In this document: in pieces, positions 15,166 through 21,726 of the stretch
Layout of the letters: each line of letters starts with the position of its first letter
Numbering within the stretch: the first letter of the stretch is position 1
NCBI GenBank assembly: GCA_964453155.1
Contig: CAYVQU010000078.1
Span: 1-23,190, forward strand
DNA: 23,190 nt
Source of the DNA: CAYVQU01 sp964453155
GTDB taxonomy: Bacteria; Chloroflexota; Anaerolineae; Anaerolineales; UBA11858
Direction: 5' to 3'
The notes under the pieces: model-generated
The model's database searches: none
The model's input: only the letters and a program-made list of their open reading frames with translations
What the model was told of the DNA's origin: nothing
Position numbers and translations under genes: made by a program

Positions 15166-16236
15166 TTAGTTAGTAAAATCTGCAACAGTGGCTGCATCCA
15201 GACGGGTCAGGAGAGCCACCAAAAGTTTGACGGCGCGATCGTAATCATCGCGGTGAATAATAGAACTATCAGAATGAATATGCCGGGCAGCCACGCTCAA
15301 CACAATCGTGGGCACCCCGGTTTTATGGAGGTGTATAGCACCCCCATCGGTGGCGCCCCCCGTAATAGCAGAAAGTTGGACGGGAATTTCGAGTTCTTCG
15401 GCCGTATCCAAGACAAAATCACGCAATTTCAGGTTGGGAATCATGCGGGCATCGAAGAGTAAAACCGTAGGGCCAGCACCTAATTTGACGGTGGGTTCTT
15501 CATCCTTGATCCCGGGAACATCTCCAGCGATATCGGATTCCAACACGATGGCGATATCCGGGTCTACGGCGCGGACGCTGGTGGTGGCCCCTCGCAGGCC
15601 AACTTCTTCTTGAACAGTAGCCACCCCAAAGATTGTGTTAGGGTGCTCGCGCTCCTGAAGTTCCTGCATGGCTGAAACGATCAGGGCCACGCCAACGCGG
15701 TCATCAAAAGCCTTCGACATGTAGGTTTTACCAGGGGCCATTTCGACGAATTCAGCCCACGGAATAACGGGATCACCCAAACGAACACCCGCGGCCTCAA
15801 CTTCTTCCTGGCTAGTGGCACCGATATCGATGTACATGTCCTTTTTCTGGACGACTTTGCTGCGTTCTTCAGGGGGGAGCATGTGCGGGGGTTTGGCCCC
15901 AATGATGCCAGGGACATCCCCTTTACGAGTTTTTACGAGCACTCGCTGACCGAGTAATACTTGATCGAACCAGCCGCCCAAGGGGATAAATTTAAGAAAG
16001 CCCTCCTTGGTGATGAATTTAACCAAAAAGCCGATCTCATCCATATGACCGGCAACCATCACCCGGGGGGCTTCAGCATTTCCATTTTTCTGGCAAATCA
16101 CACTGCCAATTTTGTCTTGTGAGAGTTCCCCCAGCGGTTCTAAATACTTCCTTACGATAGCCCGAACCGGTGCCTCATAACCGGGCACGCCATGAACTTC
16201 CGTCAACTCTTTGAGTAATTTTAGCGTTGAATCCAT
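15166..16236 (-). CDS. M42-family metallo-aminopeptidase
   Basis: The M42 family comprises cobalt- or zinc-dependent aminopeptidases, often large tetrahedral (TET) assemblies that finish breakdown of peptides in the cytoplasm. The 356-residue protein shows the expected two-metal site: H64 and D66 in AGHMDEIGF, D178-D179 in AFDDR, E210-E211 in QEEVG, D235 in ESD and H321 in RHIHS. Older annotations may call it endoglucanase M or cellulase; the motifs support a peptidase. It is the first gene of the predicted atp operon, with AAGGG before the ATG and its own promoter at 16299-16327. Its final codons and stop fall in a TTAGTTAG/GGTTGG-rich spacer before atpA. Confidence 0.92.
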   Translation of the reverse strand: MDSTLKLLKELTEVHGVPGYEAPVRAIVRKYLEPLGELSQDKIGSVICQKNGNAEAPRVMVAGHMDEIGFLVKFITKEGFLKFIPLGGWFDQVLLGQRVLVKTRKGDVPGIIGAKPPHMLPPEERSKVVQKKDMYIDIGATSQEEVEAAGVRLGDPVIPWAEFVEMAPGKTYMSKAFDDRVGVALIVSAMQELQEREHPNTIFGVATVQEEVGLRGATTSVRAVDPDIAIVLESDIAGDVPGIKDEEPTVKLGAGPTVLLFDARMIPNLKLRDFVLDTAEELEIPVQLSAITGGATDGGAIHLHKTGVPTIVLSVAARHIHSDSSIIHRDDYDRAVKLLVALLTRLDAATVADFTN

Positions 16237-16260
16237 ACAGGCCCTTGTTAAAGAAATGTT

Positions 16261-16291
16261 CTAGTACCCCAAAAGTTCCCTGGGGTACTAG
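16261..16291 (-). promoter_or_regulatory. Perfect stem-loop at the predicted 5' end of the atp operon mRNA
   Basis: CTAGTACCCCA (16261-16271) and TGGGGTACTAG (16281-16291) form an 11-bp perfect stem with a 9-nt loop. On the - strand it lies just after the predicted -10 box, so the transcript would begin at or within the stem. There is no T run after it, which argues against termination and for a 5' stabilising hairpin or an operator. Confidence 0.65.
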
Positions 16292-16298
16292 CGCTGAA

Positions 16299-16327
16299 AT
16301 GATACCTGAAAGGTGTCATATTGTCTA
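16299..16327 (-). promoter_or_regulatory. Sigma70-type promoter of the M42-atpAGDC-mreB operon
   Basis: Read on the - strand, TAGACA (16327-16322) and TATCAT (16304-16299) each differ by one base from TTGACA and TATAAT, with an ideal 17-bp spacer. Transcription would start near 16291, downstream of the proC terminator and upstream of the M42 gene. Confidence 0.65.
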
Positions 16328-16361
16328 GCTGACGAATATTAGTACCTGGTTAAGATGAATG

Positions 16362-16404
16362 AAAAAAGTTCCCCGGAAACTTGCAGTTTCCGGGGAACTT
16401 TTTT
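16362..16404. terminator. Strong intrinsic terminator after proC
   Basis: A 19-nt arm starting AAAAAAGTTCCCCGG (16362-16380) is perfectly complementary to 16386-16404 across a 5-nt TTGCA loop. Both strands end in six T after the GC-rich stem, so it is structurally bidirectional. It begins 7 bp after the proC stop codon and isolates ruvA-proC from the atp operon. Confidence 0.93.
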
Positions 16405-16410
16405 ACTATG

Positions 16411-17259
16411 CTACGTCTCAGGTGAATGTGGCTTTTCAGCATCAGCGCCTAGCTCACGGGAGCGTTCATATGCAGCCCAAATGGCGCGGGAAATCGCGGC
16501 TCGGAACCCAGCTTTTTCTAGATAATACATAGCCGCAGCCGTCGTCCCTCCGGCCGAAGTCACTTGATTGCGGAGCCGGGCTAAATGGACCGGATCATCT
16601 CGCATATCGAAATAATCGACCGAGCCGCGCACGGTTTCGGTGACCAGTTTTTCGGCCACATGGCGGGAGAAACCAAGATGCACTCCGGCATCAACCAGGG
16701 CTTCCATGAATAAGAAAACATAAGCCGGGCCGGTACCGGAGAGGGCCGTAGCCATATCGAGGAAATACTCTTCTTCCAGGAAAACTTCTTCTCCCAAAGC
16801 TCCCAAGATTTGACGAGCCATTTCGCGTTGCTCAGCCGAGACCGACGCTGCCGCGGTCCAGACCGTGATCCCTTTACCGATTTGGGCCGGAGTATTCGGC
16901 ATAGAACGGACGATAATGTCATGTTCTAGGCCGCGCGCGATCTTGCGAATTGGTTGCCCGGCAACAATGGAAAGAATCAAAACATCTTCCTGATGGCAAG
17001 TTTTGATCTCACTCATGACTTTGTCGATGGCCTGGGGCTTGACAGACAACACAATAACATCGGCTTCACACGCGGCAGCAACATTGTCGGTAGTGATGTT
17101 CAAACTATATCGTGTCTGTAATTCTTCCAGGCGTTCCATCCGGGGATCGGAGGCCGTTAAGGTGTCGGGTTCCGCCAGTTGATTGCGGATCAGGCCTGAA
17201 ATCATGGCCTCCCCCATTGCACCAGAACCAATAAATGAAATTTTGCGGCCGTTAAACAT
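16411..17259 (-). CDS. proC: Pyrroline-5-carboxylate reductase
   Basis: ProC performs the last step of proline synthesis, reducing 1-pyrroline-5-carboxylate with NAD(P)H. The 282-residue protein has a Rossmann start FIGSGAMGEAM (9-19), VLSVKPQ (71-77), RSMPNTPAQIGKG near 117-129, ALSGTGPAYVF near 170-180, and the C-terminal signature QVTSAGGTTAAA near 239-250. Length is typical. It lies 82 bp downstream of ruvA with an inverted repeat between; it may be co-transcribed. A strong terminator follows. Confidence 0.96.
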   Translation of the reverse strand: MFNGRKISFIGSGAMGEAMISGLIRNQLAEPDTLTASDPRMERLEELQTRYSLNITTDNVAAACEADVIVLSVKPQAIDKVMSEIKTCHQEDVLILSIVAGQPIRKIARGLEHDIIVRSMPNTPAQIGKGITVWTAAASVSAEQREMARQILGALGEEVFLEEEYFLDMATALSGTGPAYVFLFMEALVDAGVHLGFSRHVAEKLVTETVRGSVDYFDMRDDPVHLARLRNQVTSAGGTTAAAMYYLEKAGFRAAISRAIWAAYERSRELGADAEKPHSPET

Positions 17260-17298
17260 GAGATTATCCTATTTGGGGTTGTAAACTTGGGAATGGCT

Positions 17299-17340
17299 CG
17301 TGATACGTGAGGCGTGATTTTTTCTATTCATGTATCACAC
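17299..17340. repeat. 7-bp CGTGATA repeat with inverted arm between ruvA and proC
   Basis: CGTGATA, CGTGAGG and CGTGATT are three exact-register heptamers (17299-17319). GTGATACGTGA (17300-17310) is complementary, with one G-T wobble, to TCATGTATCAC (17328-17338). The element ends immediately before the ruvA stop codon. There is no T run, so it is not an evident terminator. Confidence 0.75.
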
Positions 17341-17341
17341 T

Positions 17342-17920
17342 TCAGGTCGAAAAGTATCGTAGGGCTAACAGAATCCGGGTTTCTACATCGTCAGGGGCAT
17401 CTTTGGGGATCGTTTGGAGGGCAGCCTGGGCTTCAACGACGCTATAACCAAGGGCAACCATAGCTTCGAGAACTTGGGTGTCGGTGTCATCCATGGCGGC
17501 GACGGGTTCGAAGCCATCGACGGCTTTGACTTTGTCTTGGAGGTGGAGGAGCATCTTTTGGGCCGTTTTCTTACCCACCCCAGGAATACGACTGAAAATA
17601 TCGGCTTCTTCGGTGAATACGGCCCGACGAATGGCATCAGGGTTGAGGGTCGAGAGTCCTGCCAAAGCTAGCCGCGGGCCAATCCCTTGAACACCAATGA
17701 GCAGTACAAAGAATTCGCGTTCTTCAGCGGTTTCGAATCCGTAGAGGGTCAATGAATCTTCGCGAACAGCCAAATAGGAATAGAGAGAGATTTGGTCTCC
17801 TACACGCAAACCATCCCGTAATTGGGCCGGGATATAAACCTGAACCCCGATCCCACCAACTTCGACTACCACACTTTCAAGGGGAATATCTCCAATTCTT
17901 CCTTTAATACTGGCAATCAT
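17342..17920 (-). CDS. ruvA: Holliday junction branch migration protein RuvA
   Basis: RuvA tetramers bind four-way DNA junctions and recruit the RuvB motor. The 192-residue protein has the N-terminal OB fold (1-62, MIASIKGRI start), two helix-hairpin-helix motifs (GVQGIGPRLAL near 76-86; RIPGVGKKTAQKM near 111-123), an acidic linker, and the C-terminal RuvB-binding domain (about 145-192). GGAG precedes the ATG. ruvB is not in the window, and an MgtC-family gene lies between ruvA and ruvC. Confidence 0.96.
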   Translation of the reverse strand: MIASIKGRIGDIPLESVVVEVGGIGVQVYIPAQLRDGLRVGDQISLYSYLAVREDSLTLYGFETAEEREFFVLLIGVQGIGPRLALAGLSTLNPDAIRRAVFTEEADIFSRIPGVGKKTAQKMLLHLQDKVKAVDGFEPVAAMDDTDTQVLEAMVALGYSVVEAQAALQTIPKDAPDDVETRILLALRYFST

Positions 17921-17947
17921 ACTATTGCTCCATTCATCTTCTTAAAA

Positions 17948-17980
17948 AGGATCGGCGTTCCTGATAGGAACGCCGATCCT
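17948..17980 (-). terminator. Intrinsic terminator after the MgtC/DUF4010 gene
   Basis: AGGATCGGCGTTCCT (17948-17962) pairs perfectly with AGGAACGCCGATCCT (17966-17980) across a 3-nt loop; on the - strand five T follow. It separates the MgtC-family gene from ruvA. Its centre GTTCCTGATAGGAAC resembles that of the 19280-19308 hairpin. Confidence 0.9.
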
Positions 17981-18000
17981 ATCAACTCTGACAAATTGTA

Positions 18001-19257
18001 TCAAATTAAGAATGCCACCCCAATCCCAGTTGCCAAAATGAGGATAATTCCGGGGAGGATGGCTTTACGGAGGGCCATGGAGCCCCCAACAATTGCGATA
18101 CCTCCTTTAACAACGGTGTTGGACATAGCCGCAATGACGATTGCCCGCGAGGCGATCCCTAAATCCAGGCCACCGGTGCGAGTTAGCTCAGCAACAGAGA
18201 GGGTGATGGCATCGACATCGGCCACGCCAGAGACAATACTTGAGAGAAACAAACCGGTGTCGCCCAAATAGTATTCGGCGGCGCGCGAAACCAATAAAAC
18301 GATACCATACAGAATTCCAAACTTTATCGCGGAGGCCAAATCAAAGGGGTTGGAAAATTCAACATCACCTTTTTCAGCGGCCCGTTGTGAAAAATAAAGA
18401 TAGCCACAATAAATCAATCCAACCGTTCCGGCAGCAACAATTGGAATCCAAACGACTTTGAGCAGCTCGGGGTTTACGACCCCAACTTCGACCAAAATTC
18501 GAGGGAACATGACCGTCCAGGCGACGGTGATGGCTAAAGCAAACGGCTTGGCCAAATCGACATCACGATTGCTGCGTTCTGAAAAGCTGAGAGTCACCGC
18601 GGTGCTCGAAACCAAACCGCCCAAAAAGCCAGTGATCCCAATACCCCGTTCCGGCCCCGCGATTTTGATCGCCACATACCCTAAAAAACTGATCCCTGAA
18701 ATGAAGACTACCATCAACCAGATTTTAAAAGGATTCAGCACATCGAAAGGCACCGGGAAAAAACTTTGATTGGGCAAAACGGGCAAAACGATGGCACTTA
18801 TGATGGCGAGTTGTAATGCTGCAGAGATATCACCCTCGGTCAAAGTTTGGGCCAGTTTATTGGCTTCTACTTTTAAGGAGAGAATGGTTGTTGTGGCAAT
18901 TCCAATCGCGACCGCTAAGGCTAAATAACCCCAATAACACAGCGATCCAATCAAAACTGCAATCACAGCTGCGACTTCTGATGTTAGGCCAATCCGCCCA
19001 GAACTGGCACTGATAAAATAAGCAATGGATAGATAGAAACCAACAAGTAACAACACAATCAGAAACGCTAATGGGGAAGTTAATTCATCCGCAGCCATCG
19101 CGGCTAAACAGCCAACCAACCCTAAAAGAGCATAAGTACGTTCCCCGGCCGCCAGGGATCGTTTTTTGCCTCCTTTGGCAAATTCACGCTGCAAACCGAT
19201 CATAAAACTGATGGCAATCGCAGCACCAAACCGGAGGAATAAATCAGTTTGAGTCAT
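18001..19257 (-). CDS. MgtC/SapB-DUF4010 family membrane protein
   Basis: A polytopic membrane protein of 418 residues. The N-terminal part (1-140) matches the MgtC/SapB pattern, including FMIGLQREF and the RSLAAGERTYALLGLVGCLAAM segment (shown here only in part for the family: GERTYALLGLVG). The remainder, with ISGISFLGYVAIKIAGPERGI, GGLVSSTAVTLSFSERS and SGVADVDAITLS in order, matches DUF4010. About ten or more hydrophobic spans are visible. Function is not established for this fusion; MgtC proteins are linked to magnesium homeostasis and ATP synthase inhibition in pathogens, which may not apply here. A strong AAGGAGG precedes the ATG. It sits between ruvC and ruvA with a hairpin on each side. 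Confidence 0.9.
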   Translation of the reverse strand: MTQTDLFLRFGAAIAISFMIGLQREFAKGGKKRSLAAGERTYALLGLVGCLAAMAADELTSPLAFLIVLLLVGFYLSIAYFISASSGRIGLTSEVAAVIAVLIGSLCYWGYLALAVAIGIATTTILSLKVEANKLAQTLTEGDISAALQLAIISAIVLPVLPNQSFFPVPFDVLNPFKIWLMVVFISGISFLGYVAIKIAGPERGIGITGFLGGLVSSTAVTLSFSERSNRDVDLAKPFALAITVAWTVMFPRILVEVGVVNPELLKVVWIPIVAAGTVGLIYCGYLYFSQRAAEKGDVEFSNPFDLASAIKFGILYGIVLLVSRAAEYYLGDTGLFLSSIVSGVADVDAITLSVAELTRTGGLDLGIASRAIVIAAMSNTVVKGGIAIVGGSMALRKAILPGIILILATGIGVAFLI

Positions 19258-19279
19258 TGGATGCCTCCTTAAAACAAAG

Positions 19280-19308
19280 GAATGCGGTTCCTGCTAGGAA
19301 CCGCATTC
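19280..19308 (-). terminator. Hairpin terminator after ruvC
   Basis: GAATGCGGTTCCT (19280-19292) pairs perfectly with AGGAACCGCATTC (19296-19308) across a 3-nt loop. On the - strand a T-rich tail (CTTTGTTTT) follows, directly before the AAGGAGG of the MgtC-family gene. Some read-through into that gene is likely, because I see no separate promoter for it. Confidence 0.8.
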
Positions 19309-19316
19309 ATCGCATT

Positions 19317-19811
19317 TCAATAATCAAGCAAAGATTGCATCCGGGCGCTGTGGATGTGGCAGATGGCAACAGCCAGCGCATCGGCGGCATCATCGGGACG
19401 GGGAATGTCTTCGAGGTAGAGCAAGGCTTTGACCATTTGCTGGACTTGGTTTTTATCTGCCCCACCGTAGCCAACCACCGATTGTTTGATCTCCATGGGG
19501 GTGTATTCGGCTACCGAGATTTCTGTTTCTGCCAGGGCCAAAATCGCAACCCCGCGGCCTTGCCCAACCGTGATGGCCGTCTTGACATTCTTTTGGAAAA
19601 ACAACTTCTCCACCGCTGCACTGTCTGGGCGATGGAGAAGGACTATTTCTTTCAATTGACGATAAAGCTGAACCAGGCGCTCGGGCATCGGCATTTTTGC
19701 AGGGGTGGTGATCACCCCGTAATCAATCGCCGTTAGGTCGCCGCGCTCATCCTCCTGAACGACACCATATCCTGTAATCGCGGTGCCCGGATCAATACCA
19801 ATTACCAGCAT
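19317..19811 (-). CDS. ruvC: Holliday junction resolvase RuvC
   Basis: RuvC cuts Holliday junctions symmetrically to complete recombination. The 164-residue protein has the RNase H-fold acidic residues D7 (GIDPGT), E68 (AVEKLFF) and D141/D144 (PDDAADALA). FFQKN and GQGRGV are also typical. It starts 6 nt after the yebC stop, so they form one operon. The C-terminus is slightly short but complete. Confidence 0.97.
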   Translation of the reverse strand: MLVIGIDPGTAITGYGVVQEDERGDLTAIDYGVITTPAKMPMPERLVQLYRQLKEIVLLHRPDSAAVEKLFFQKNVKTAITVGQGRGVAILALAETEISVAEYTPMEIKQSVVGYGGADKNQVQQMVKALLYLEDIPRPDDAADALAVAICHIHSARMQSLLDY

Positions 19812-19817
19812 AAAAAC

Positions 19818-20573
19818 TTACGCAGTTTCTAACTGCGCCAGGGCATCATCGGTAATACTCAAGTTTGAGTACACATTCTGAACATCATCCAGTTCCTCGA
19901 GGGCCTCGATGACTTTCATGACTTTCAAGGTTTCTTCAACACCCAATTCCATTTCCTGGTTGGGGGACATCCGCAGGCCAGCCTCATCGGTTTTTATCTG
20001 GGCCAGGCGTAGTTGATCACTGATCGTCTTGAACGCGTCCACCGGGCCAATAATTTCGATGACTTCAGCGTCAAAGGTGACGTCATCGGCGCCGCCTTCT
20101 ATTGCTAGTTCAAAAATCTCATCTTCATCCTGACCTTGGGGTGCAAAGGCAAAGTACGAAATCCGAGTAAATTGCCAAGCGACCGAACCACCTTCGCCCA
20201 TGTTACCGTTGTATTTACTCAGGGCATGCCGAATGTCGGCCACGGCTCGATTGCGATTGTCGGTCACGCATTCGATCATCAGGGCCACACCGTGAGGCGC
20301 ATACCCTTCGTAGAAAATTTCTTCAAGAACACTACCGTCTTTGCCTTCACCAGTACCACGCTTGATCGCCCGTTCGATGTTGTCTTTGGGCATATTGGCC
20401 GATTTGGCTTTATCAATGGCCAAACGAAGTTTGAAGTTCGTTTCAGGGTCACCGCCACCTTCACGGGCCGCAATGGCGACTTCTTTGGCGATACGAGTAA
20501 AGATTGCGCCGCGCTTGGCGTCCGCAGCCCCCTTTTTACGTTTAATGGTTGACCATTTTGAGTGTCCAGACAT
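19818..20573 (-). CDS. yebC: YebC/PmpR/TACO1 family protein
   Basis: The family, long annotated as a transcriptional regulator, is now associated with helping ribosomes translate proline-rich stretches; both views exist. The 251-residue protein starts with the conserved MSGHSKWSTIKRKKGAADAK segment (truncated here) and contains KAKSANMPKDNIERAIKRG, YEGYAPHG and MGEGGSVAWQF. Length is normal. AGGAG lies 6-7 nt before the ATG and an extended -10 precedes it. It heads the yebC-ruvC operon, an arrangement common in bacteria. Confidence 0.96.
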   Translation of the reverse strand: MSGHSKWSTIKRKKGAADAKRGAIFTRIAKEVAIAAREGGGDPETNFKLRLAIDKAKSANMPKDNIERAIKRGTGEGKDGSVLEEIFYEGYAPHGVALMIECVTDNRNRAVADIRHALSKYNGNMGEGGSVAWQFTRISYFAFAPQGQDEDEIFELAIEGGADDVTFDAEVIEIIGPVDAFKTISDQLRLAQIKTDEAGLRMSPNQEMELGVEETLKVMKVIEALEELDDVQNVYSNLSITDDALAQLETA

Positions 20574-20614
20574 GGTCTATCTCCTAATCGATTTCAAGTT
20601 TTGGAAGTGGGACG

Positions 20615-20623
20615 ATTATACCA
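20615..20623 (-). promoter_or_regulatory. Extended -10 promoter for yebC-ruvC
   Basis: Read on the - strand the sequence is TGGTATAAT, identical to the obg promoter core, 41 bp upstream of the yebC ATG. No -35 is apparent. Confidence 0.65.
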
Positions 20624-20639
20624 CTTCAAATTGGATCTC

Positions 20640-20663
20640 ACGCAAAGGCGCTAAGTCGCAAAG
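20640..20663. repeat. Three tandem 8-bp NCGCWAAG units overlapping the adh stop
   Basis: ACGCAAAG (20640), GCGCTAAG (20648) and TCGCAAAG (20656) are in exact 8-bp register. There is no inverted arm. The TAG stop codon of the alcohol dehydrogenase gene (20651-20653) lies inside the array, so the last residues of that protein are repeat-encoded. Confidence 0.85.
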
Positions 20664-21658
20664 GGCATTTTCAGGACAGCTTCGCCGTTGATCCGGCTGT
20701 ATTTCATATCGTCCAGGGCTTGATTGGCATCGGCAAGATCATAGATTTGAATGGTCGCCTGAATGGGTATCTCGACGGCCAGTTGCAAAAATTCAACACC
20801 ATCCTGGTAGGTGGCGTTGGCTACACTCCGCAGGGTGCGCTCACCATAGATCAGGTTGTAGGGCATCTCAGGGATCGGGGACATGTGGATGGCGTTGATA
20901 GCTAAGGTTCCCCCGGGACGAATTTTTTCAAGCGCCTTGGGGACAATCCAACCTGCCGGAGCGAAAATGATCGCCCGATCGAGGGATGTGGGGGGGACAT
21001 CCTCGGCCCCACCGACCCAAGCGGCCCCAAGTTGCCGGGCGTGCTCCCGGTGAGCTTCTGAACGAGTGAATACCAGCACTTCACAGCCCCAATGCAGGGC
21101 AACCTGGATGGTCAAATGGGCGCTGGCCCCAAAACCGAAGAGACCCAGCCGCTCTCCAGGTTTGACATCTGCTTTTTTGAGGGCGCGATAACCAATTATC
21201 CCGGCGCACAATAATGGGGCAGCCTGCTCCACGCTCAGCGTGTCTGGGAGGGGTAAAACCCGGTGGGCCGGGGCCACCATATACTCCGCGTACCCCCCGT
21301 CAACGTGGAAACCGGTAGATTGGGCCTGGGGGCACAAGTTTTCCAATCCCCCATGGCAAAATTGACATGTTCCACAAGCGTCATAAAACCAAGGTACCCC
21401 AACCAGGTCTCCAACTTGAAGATTGGTTACCTCGGGGCCCAAATTTTCTACCCTGCCAACCAGTTGGTGTCCGGGAACAATTGGCAATTTTAGGGGGTGG
21501 ATATCCCCCTCAACGGTATGTAAGTCAGTATGGCACGCCCCACAAACCTGAACTTGGATACGTACCTGTTCTGGAGCCGGATCAGGTTTCGGTATCTGGA
21601 TTTTTGTTAGGGGGTTTTGTTCAACTTTTGTGGGTTGGGATAATTGCATCGCTAACAT
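20651..21658 (-). CDS. Zinc-dependent alcohol dehydrogenase
   Basis: A medium-chain, probably NAD(P)-dependent alcohol dehydrogenase of 335 residues. Catalytic zinc ligands are C42 (GACHTDLH), H64 (PGHQ) and C150 (LLCAG). Structural zinc cysteines are 95, 98, 101 and 109 (CGTCQFCHGGLENLC). The cofactor loop is GLFGFGASAH (171-180). GHQ and GFGASAH point to the AdhA-like subfamily; the physiological substrate cannot be read from sequence. ATG 21658 has GAGG six bases upstream; ATG 21649 is the alternative. Its 3' end runs into an 8-bp repeat. It is divergent from the histidine kinase with a 68-bp gap. Confidence 0.93.
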   Translation of the reverse strand: MLAMQLSQPTKVEQNPLTKIQIPKPDPAPEQVRIQVQVCGACHTDLHTVEGDIHPLKLPIVPGHQLVGRVENLGPEVTNLQVGDLVGVPWFYDACGTCQFCHGGLENLCPQAQSTGFHVDGGYAEYMVAPAHRVLPLPDTLSVEQAAPLLCAGIIGYRALKKADVKPGERLGLFGFGASAHLTIQVALHWGCEVLVFTRSEAHREHARQLGAAWVGGAEDVPPTSLDRAIIFAPAGWIVPKALEKIRPGGTLAINAIHMSPIPEMPYNLIYGERTLRSVANATYQDGVEFLQLAVEIPIQATIQIYDLADANQALDDMKYSRINGEAVLKMPFAT

Positions 21659-21681
21659 TTGGAACCTCAGGATTTTTCTCT

Positions 21682-21699
21682 TATGCTATAATCCGCATA
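21682..21699 (+). promoter_or_regulatory. Extended -10 promoter of the histidine kinase, inside a short palindrome
   Basis: TGCTATAAT (21684-21692) is an extended -10 identical to that of rex. TATGC (21682-21686) and GCATA (21695-21699) flank the hexamer as an inverted repeat. Transcription would start near 21699, about 28 nt before the preferred ATG. Confidence 0.6.
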
Positions 21700-21726
21700 G
21701 TACTCATTTCCTACTGGAGAATGCGG

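Noticed and set aside
15166..16236. Cellulase/endoglucanase call for the M42 gene
   Set aside because: The ligand set (H64, D66, D178/179, E210/211, D235, H321) is that of M42 metallopeptidases, not of glycoside hydrolases.
16261..16291. Terminator upstream of the M42 gene
   Set aside because: The stem has no following T run on either strand, and it lies downstream of a good promoter, so a leader hairpin or operator fits better.
21367..21726. In-frame N-terminal extension of the histidine kinase
   Set aside because: It overlaps the divergent alcohol dehydrogenase gene and the kinase promoter, and shows no domain; ATG 21727 has a correctly spaced GGAG.
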